Origin: Musicola paradisiaca NCPPB 2511
GTDB lineage: Bacteria > Pseudomonadota > Gammaproteobacteria > Enterobacterales > Enterobacteriaceae
NCBI RefSeq assembly: GCF_000400505.1
Contig: NZ_CM001857.1
Coordinates: 2,526,608 to 2,590,607 of the forward strand
Reading direction: 5' to 3'
DNA length: 64,000 bases
Shown: positions 59,266 through 64,000 of the stretch, in pieces
How the letters are laid out: each line of letters starts with the position of its first letter
Position numbering within the stretch: position 1 is the first letter of the stretch
Position numbers and translations under genes: made by a program
The notes under the pieces: generated by a model
Database searches by the model: none
What the model was told of the DNA's origin: nothing
The model's input: only the letters and a program-made list of their open reading frames with translations

Positions 59266-60024
59266 TCAGCCATCGCGCAGGCGTTTGCGGCGTTCGTTCT
59301 GTTCCAGTTCCAGTCCGGTGATCACCTGTTGCAGGTCACGCTCCTGCGTGGCATTCAACTCCGGAAAACGGAAGCTCAGACGTTGGATATGTTTCACCTC
59401 GCCCTTGCTGTCCACCACCTTGGTCACGGCATGATTCACAAATATCATGTCGAACCAGAATTGCCCGTAACTGGCCAGATCCAGTTCCACGTTTTTCAGC
59501 GTATCGCCCGGTTTGAGAAACTCCTCAATATTCTGACGCTCGGTATGCAGGCAGACGCCGCCCAGCGACAGATCCTTCAGGCTAAATTCGAACGTTGAGT
59601 GATCCGGCAAGCTGCCGCGACAAATCATGGGCGGCCAGGCAGGGGAATTGATGCGGAAATAGTTGCGACGCTGGATGTAATAGAGCACGTCTGGAAGCGC
59701 GGCACAAAATGCCGGCAACCCGTCATAATTAACGGTTTTTAGGATGGCGGTACGGAACTCGACCTTGGCGCCGGCGGGCTCCGCCACAAACTCCAAATCG
59801 CCCGCGAAAATAGCGCGGCTATTTTCAGACTCCAGACCACCGAGATCGAACAGGAACATATCTTCATCAGGCTCTACGTCTAATACTTTACTGATGAACT
59901 GTCCACGCGCATGCCGTACTCTCACTGCGATCCCTTGCTTTGCCAGCTCTCGCAGCGCTCCGCATATTGCCATTTTATTCCTTCTGGCAAATTGCTCTTT
60001 CAGATTTTCATCCACTACATCCAT
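59266..60024 (-). CDS. ycgR: Flagellar brake protein YcgR (PilZ)
   Basis: A cyclic-di-GMP-responsive brake that binds the flagellar motor and slows swimming. 252 residues from the ATG at 60024 (E. coli 244). An N-terminal YcgR domain is followed by a PilZ domain with the ligand motif QRRNYFRI (RxxxR) near residue 128 and DLSLGGVCL (D/NxSxxG) about 36 residues later. GGTGGGG precedes the ATG. A near-perfect sigma-28 promoter lies 64 bases upstream, so it is a class 3 flagellar gene, as in E. coli. Confidence 0.94.
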   Translation of the reverse strand: MDVVDENLKEQFARRNKMAICGALRELAKQGIAVRVRHARGQFISKVLDVEPDEDMFLFDLGGLESENSRAIFAGDLEFVAEPAGAKVEFRTAILKTVNYDGLPAFCAALPDVLYYIQRRNYFRINSPAWPPMICRGSLPDHSTFEFSLKDLSLGGVCLHTERQNIEEFLKPGDTLKNVELDLASYGQFWFDMIFVNHAVTKVVDSKGEVKHIQRLSFRFPELNATQERDLQQVITGLELEQNERRKRLRDG

Positions 60025-60087
60025 CCCCACCGTAAGTTGAATGCCGATACAGCGCCCCATCCCGTCGGGGCACAGATTTATGGCTGG

Positions 60088-60114
60088 GTATCGGCACCGA
60101 CAGCCGCAACTTTA
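60088..60114 (-). promoter_or_regulatory. Sigma-28 (FliA) promoter of ycgR
   Basis: On the minus strand TAAAGTTG (60114-60107) and GCCGATAC (60095-60088) are separated by exactly 11 bases; the consensus is TAAAGTTT-N11-GCCGATAA, so each box has one mismatch. It is 64 bases upstream of the ycgR start. Confidence 0.9.
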
Positions 60115-60567
60115 GGCCGGCAGCGCCCGGTTGTCCAATTGCGCACCAGCGCCGAACGACGGTCGGCACATCGCGGAGCCCCGCGCAAGGGCCGGGGTCT
60201 CTCCGGCGAACAGGCCTTCTCGTGGCAAGGGCTATCGATGGCGGTACGCAACGATACGCAACACAAGGCGGGTCAGACTTTCACGCCCGTCTGACCATCC
60301 TGAAATCAATGCGGTCATGAACCCTCGCCTTCCCGCATCCATGCCATCCCCCCTAACCCCAGCATACGGATTATGAAGAATCGACCTGGGCCTGACCCAT
60401 GAATATAGAAAATTCCCGGCTCACGCGATACGCGCCAACGTCGGGAATCAAACGATAAGTCACCTTGATCTACTGGGACAGGCACCAAGAGGATAACCCC
60501 TTAGTGTGAATAATAGACGAGCTTCTCTACGCCGGACAGCATAATCTGTTGCGCCATCGGCATCTGG
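60115..60567. other. Intergenic region between ycgR promoter and citG
   Basis: Some 450 bases containing neither a gene nor a repeat I can support. It lies downstream of the citrate lyase operon and upstream of the ycgR promoter; no clear terminator for the cit operon was found. Confidence 0.4.
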
Positions 60568-61456
60568 TCAATGCGCAGGATAGTGCGCCAACAGCCAGGT
60601 CATCGCCAGCAGGTCGGCACTGCCGCCCGGGCTCAAATTGCGGGCCATCAACGCCCGATCCATCGCGTCCAGCCCGGCACGGCTCACGCCCTGCGCCAGG
60701 AGTTGCCGCGCAGAGCCCTGCACGAAGCGCAACCCCGCCATCCCGCCGCGTGAGACCACGTTGGTATCCGGGTTATGCGCCATCAGCACCACCAGCGCCT
60801 GCCACAGCGCCGCCTCTTCCGTCTCGCCGCGGCATAACGCCGCCCGGTATGCCGGCAGCGCGTGCGTGCGCACCGTCGCAAACCCGCTCGCCGCCTCGCC
60901 TCGCGCCCCGGTCAAGCCATGGCGTCGAAACAAGCGCTCCCCGGCCGTCGCCGCCGTCCCCCGTGACGTCGCCAGTTCCCGCGTCACCAGATCGGCGGTC
61001 ATGGCTGCCGCGCCGGCGCACAACGCCTGCTGTGTCAGCCGTTCGCCCCGCGCGCTCAGCCAGCCCGCGACACTGCATACCAGACCCGAAGGCAAAGATC
61101 CCGCCCTTGTGGGTGTTCACCCCGCCCGTTGCCGCCAGCATCGCCTGCTCCGCCCCCAGCCCCACCGGCCGCACCGCGGCCAGCAGTCGGGTCAGCGGCA
61201 GCGCATGGTGCGCCGCCCCTGCCGCCGTAAAGCGGCCGAACCACGGCGTCAACGCCGCAATGCTGGCCTCAAACGTCGAAACATCCATGTCCCGGTGCGA
61301 ACCGCTGTTCGCCCGATCCACCAGCCCCGGCTTGGGCGTCAGGTTCACTTCCACCTGCAGCGCCGCCGCCACCCGGTCATGGATATCCCCTCCACATAGC
61401 GCTGTATTCGCCAGCGGGAGGGATGCGGCGTACCGCCCGTTATTCGGTGTCGACAT
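60568..61456 (-). pseudogene. citG: citG, triphosphoribosyl-dephospho-CoA synthase, frameshifted
   Basis: CitG makes the prosthetic-group precursor of citrate lyase from ATP and dephospho-CoA. The first frame (from MSTPNNGRYAAS at 61456) reads family sequence through LTPKPGLVDRANSGSH and GGVNTHKGGIFAFG, then turns to low-complexity nonsense. The second frame picks up exactly there with LVCSVAGWLSARGERL and runs to NLSPGGSADLLAMTWLL and the stop at 60568. Removing one base from the C run 61085-61087 joins them into 295 residues (E. coli CitG 292). The start overlaps citX by 17 bases. Sequencing error is possible; if real, holo-citrate lyase needs another source of the cofactor. Confidence 0.88.
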
Positions 61457-61997
61457 GGCCATGCAACAGTGCCTCGATGCGGGCGATCACGTCCGGCAGC
61501 GGGTGCCGACGTGAACGCGCACAGGCGTGCGCCGGCTCGCCGCACAGCACACAGGCGCGCTTCGGGTAGGCCAGCATTCCACGGCTGACACTCCCTTCGC
61601 GCGGGCAGAACACGTCGAAATCCCACACCCGCCCCAGCGGATGCTGTTCTTCCAACGCCGTCGTCGCCGCCTTCACCGTCAGCGCATCCTTATCCACGAC
61701 CCAGAACCCTTCAGCGCCCGTCGCCAGCCAGTGCAGCTGTTGCTCGCGCACCGTCCAGCCGCGCGCCTGCACCAGCGTCGCGAACGCCGTCACTGCCGCC
61801 CGCATGCCGCGGCGGTACAGCGCCGAGTCCTTCACCGGGCCCGGCGTCACCAGCGTCAATGACACCAGCGTCATGCCGTAGCGCGCCAACAATGCCTGTT
61901 GCCGCGCCGCCCGGCGCTCCTTCGCCGCCAGCAGCGCTTCCAGGCTGATGCCCGCGGTGTTATTCGCGGGGGCTTCGGTCAGGGTCGTGTCGCTCAT
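61440..61997 (-). CDS. citX: Apo-citrate lyase phosphoribosyl-dephospho-CoA transferase CitX
   Basis: CitX attaches the phosphoribosyl-dephospho-CoA prosthetic group to a serine of the acyl carrier subunit CitD. 185 residues (E. coli 183). The family motif PLGRVWDFDVF is near residue 121, followed by the Cys-rich C-terminus RACVLCGEPAHACARSRRH. It lies ten bases after citF and overlaps citG, so translation is coupled. Confidence 0.95.
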   Translation of the reverse strand: MSDTTLTEAPANNTAGISLEALLAAKERRAARQQALLARYGMTLVSLTLVTPGPVKDSALYRRGMRAAVTAFATLVQARGWTVREQQLHWLATGAEGFWVVDKDALTVKAATTALEEQHPLGRVWDFDVFCPREGSVSRGMLAYPKRACVLCGEPAHACARSRRHPLPDVIARIEALLHGHVDTE

Positions 61998-62007
61998 GAT
62001 GTCAGCC

Positions 62008-63531
62008 TCAGTCTTTCACCTGGCGCACCACATCGATCACGCTGCCGTCGCGGTAGCGGATCACGCCCACGATACGGTCGTGGAACTCAATGGCTTTCGG
62101 TTCGCCCACCAGCGCAATCGCCCGCTGGTACAGTGCTTCGACGGACATCACACTCAGGCCGGCTTTCTGCAACCGTTCGGCTACGTCAGGACGCGCCGGA
62201 TTCACCGCGATACCGTGATCCGTCACCAGAACGTCGATGGCGCTACCCGGCGTGACGCAGGTTGTTACCTGACGCACCACCGTCGGGATACGGCTGCGGA
62301 TCAGCGGCGCCACCACGATGGTCAGGTTGGCGGCCGTCGCCACGTCGCAGTGGCCGCCGGAGGCGCCGCGCATCACCCCGTCGGAACCGGTGATGACGTT
62401 GACGTTAAAGTCGGTGTCGATTTCCAGCGCACTCAGGATCACCACGTCCAACTGGTCACAGCAGGCCGCTTTCGCGCTCGGGTTGGCATAGACGTTGGTG
62501 GAGATTTCCACATGCTTCGGATTGGTCGCCAGCGAGGCCGCCGCGTTGGCGTCAAAGCATTGCGTGTCCAGCAAGGTGTCAATCAACCCTTTCTCGTGCA
62601 GGTCGACAATGCTGCCGGTAATGCCGCCCAGCGCAAAACTCGCCACCACGCCCTGCTGCTTCATGCGGTCTTCCAGGAAGCGGGTACAGGCGGTTGAAGC
62701 CGCACCGGATCCGGTCTGGATGGAGAAGCCGTTTTTGAAATAGCCAGAGTGCTCAATCACGTCCGCAGCGCGGCGGGCAATCAGCAATTCACGCGGGTTG
62801 CTGGTGACGCGCGCGGCGCCGACGCTGATTTTCGCCGGGTCGCCCACTTCGTCCACCGGCACCACGAAATCGACCTGATCCTGCACGATGCTGGCCGGCA
62901 TGTTCGGGAACGGCACCAGGCTTTCCGTCAACAGCACGACTTTTTTCGCGTAGTGCGCATCCACCATCGCGTAGCCCAGCGAGCCGCAGCGGGATTTGCC
63001 GGACGTCCCGTTAGCATTGCCGAATTCGTCGCTGCTCGGCACCCCGAGGAACGCCACGTCAATCTTCAGTTCGCCGCTCTGCAACAGGTGCACCCGGCCG
63101 CCGTGGGAGTGAATATGTACCGGCTCTTTCATCAACCCGTGGGAGATGGCGTCCGCCAGCTTGCCGCGCATGCCGGAGGTGTAGATGCGACGGATCACGC
63201 CGTTACGGATGTGTTCCACCAACGGCGCGTTGCAGGTCATCAGCGAGCTGGAGGCCAGCGTCAAATCCTTGAACCCCAGACGGGCCAGCGTCTCCACTAC
63301 GTGGTTGATGACCTTGTCCCCTTCACGGAAAGCGTGGTGGAAGGAGATGGTCATGCCGTCTTTCAGGCCGCTCTTGCGGATCGCCTCTTCCAGATCGGCA
63401 CACAGTTTGCGCTGATGCTTGGCGGTGATGTCATCCAGCCACGGCGTGGCATGGTTAGCCCCGGCGAACGGTTGCAGGTGACGCTGTTCCGGAAACTGCT
63501 GTTGCAGTGCTTCAATCATGTTGCTCATCAT
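62008..63531 (-). CDS. citF: Citrate lyase alpha subunit CitF
   Basis: CitF swaps acetyl for citrate on the acyl carrier protein (citrate:acetyl-ACP transferase) in fermentative citrate cleavage. 507 residues (E. coli 510), with CoA-transferase-like halves: MTISFHHAFREGDKVIN, IHSHGGRVHLLQSGELKIDVAFLGVPSSDEFGN, and the C-terminal GASGGHCDVATAANLTIVVAPL. It is 23 bases after citE and ten before citX. Confidence 0.97.
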   Translation of the reverse strand: MMSNMIEALQQQFPEQRHLQPFAGANHATPWLDDITAKHQRKLCADLEEAIRKSGLKDGMTISFHHAFREGDKVINHVVETLARLGFKDLTLASSSLMTCNAPLVEHIRNGVIRRIYTSGMRGKLADAISHGLMKEPVHIHSHGGRVHLLQSGELKIDVAFLGVPSSDEFGNANGTSGKSRCGSLGYAMVDAHYAKKVVLLTESLVPFPNMPASIVQDQVDFVVPVDEVGDPAKISVGAARVTSNPRELLIARRAADVIEHSGYFKNGFSIQTGSGAASTACTRFLEDRMKQQGVVASFALGGITGSIVDLHEKGLIDTLLDTQCFDANAAASLATNPKHVEISTNVYANPSAKAACCDQLDVVILSALEIDTDFNVNVITGSDGVMRGASGGHCDVATAANLTIVVAPLIRSRIPTVVRQVTTCVTPGSAIDVLVTDHGIAVNPARPDVAERLQKAGLSVMSVEALYQRAIALVGEPKAIEFHDRIVGVIRYRDGSVIDVVRQVKD

Positions 63532-63554
63532 TCCAATCCTGTCAGTCCCGTCCG

Positions 63555-64000
63555 TTACTTGCGTACACCGGATGCGCTTGCGCGATCCAGCACCCGGCGG
63601 GCATGGTCGATAATCGGCCCGTCAATCATCTTGCCGTTGAGCGAGATCACGCCCAGACCGGCACGCTCGCCCTCTTCTGCCGCCTGGATCACCAGATGGG
63701 CATAGTCCACCTCGTCCTGGGTCGGCGCGTAGGCGTTGTGCAGCAGTTCAATCTGACGCGGGTTGATCAACGATTTACCGTTAAAGCCCAGCCGGCGAAT
63801 CAGATCGACTTCCTTCAGGAAGCCTTCTTCATCGTTGACGTTGGAATACACCACGTCGAAGGCGTCGATCCCGGCGGCGCGGGCGGCATGCAGCACGGCG
63901 CACCGCGCATAGAACAGCTCGGTGCCGTCGCCGCGCTCGGTCTGCATATCCATCACATAGTCAAACGCCGCCAGCGCGATGCCGATCATACGCTCGGACG
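63555..64000 (-). CDS. citE: Citrate lyase beta subunit CitE (partial, 5' end outside window)
   Basis: The C-terminal part of CitE, which cleaves citryl-ACP to oxaloacetate and acetyl-ACP. The frame is open to the window edge ([28 protein letters not shown] at the edge), about 148 residues of a normal 300. The metal-binding and substrate motifs ...[52 protein letters not shown] are present in order. citD and citC should lie just beyond the edge. Confidence 0.96.
   Translation of the reverse strand, partial: SERMIGIALAAFDYVMDMQTERGDGTELFYARCAVLHAARAAGIDAFDVVYSNVNDEEGFLKEVDLIRRLGFNGKSLINPRQIELLHNAYAPTQDEVDYAHLVIQAAEEGERAGLGVISLNGKMIDGPIIDHARRVLDRASASGVRK

Overview
The window is a chromosomal segment of a soft-rot enterobacterium, most probably Dickeya. 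Three things point there: gene order and protein lengths follow the E. coli/Enterobacterales backbone closely, GC is high outside a few AT-rich patches, and a family 9 pectate lyase with a KdgR-type operator sits inside the kdsB-ycbJ interval. This is inferred from recognised families and synteny; no search was run.

Layout. 323-4674 is an AT-rich, tightly overlapping five-gene minus-strand operon: fold-type II PLP enzyme, phosphoribosyltransferase, YggS-like PLP-binding protein, DMT exporter and ATP-grasp ligase. It is preceded by an array of 17-bp repeats. It looks like an uncharacterised small-molecule (perhaps dipeptide) pathway and is the best novelty candidate. 5563-12051 is the core block yecN-cmoA-cmoB, a small unknown gene, cutC, yecM and argS. 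12121-15348 holds an EAL/HDOD protein broken into two overlapping frames and a chemoreceptor. 15731-24403 is core again: murJ-mviM-yceH-rimJ on the minus strand, mdtH-grxB-yceB on the plus strand, then ycdX-ycdY. A tRNA-Ser(GGA) gene at 24659 is followed by a 16-copy octamer repeat. After it comes an accessory stretch (25097-37088): HAD phosphatase, RidA-like protein, single-HKD PLD-family protein, MarR-GNAT fusion, DeoR regulator/NudK pair, RNase T2, Nudix hydrolase, old yellow enzyme/HxlR pair, CueO and an unrecognised 475-residue protein.

37392-46506 is cmoM-mukF-mukE-mukB with elyC and ycbJ. Then come pelN and the envelope block kdsB-ycaR-lpxK-msbA-comEC (to 54623). 55072-60024 carries tmaR, sbcB, plaP and ycgR. 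The window ends inside a citrate lyase operon (citE partial, citF, citX and a frameshifted citG).

How the genes work together: cmoA, cmoB and cmoM make and cap the cmo5U tRNA wobble modification. MukBEF condenses the chromosome. KdsB, LpxK and MsbA build and move lipid A/LPS core, while MurJ and ElyC serve peptidoglycan and common lipid-carrier needs. YcgR (from a clear sigma-28 promoter) and the chemoreceptor concern motility; PelN and CueO suit a plant pathogen.

Three genes carry apparent reading-frame lesions at short runs or repeats: the EAL/HDOD gene (6-A run), sbcB (GA repeat) and citG (C run). Each restored frame gives a protein of family-normal length, so sequencing error, recent mutation and recoding must be told apart.
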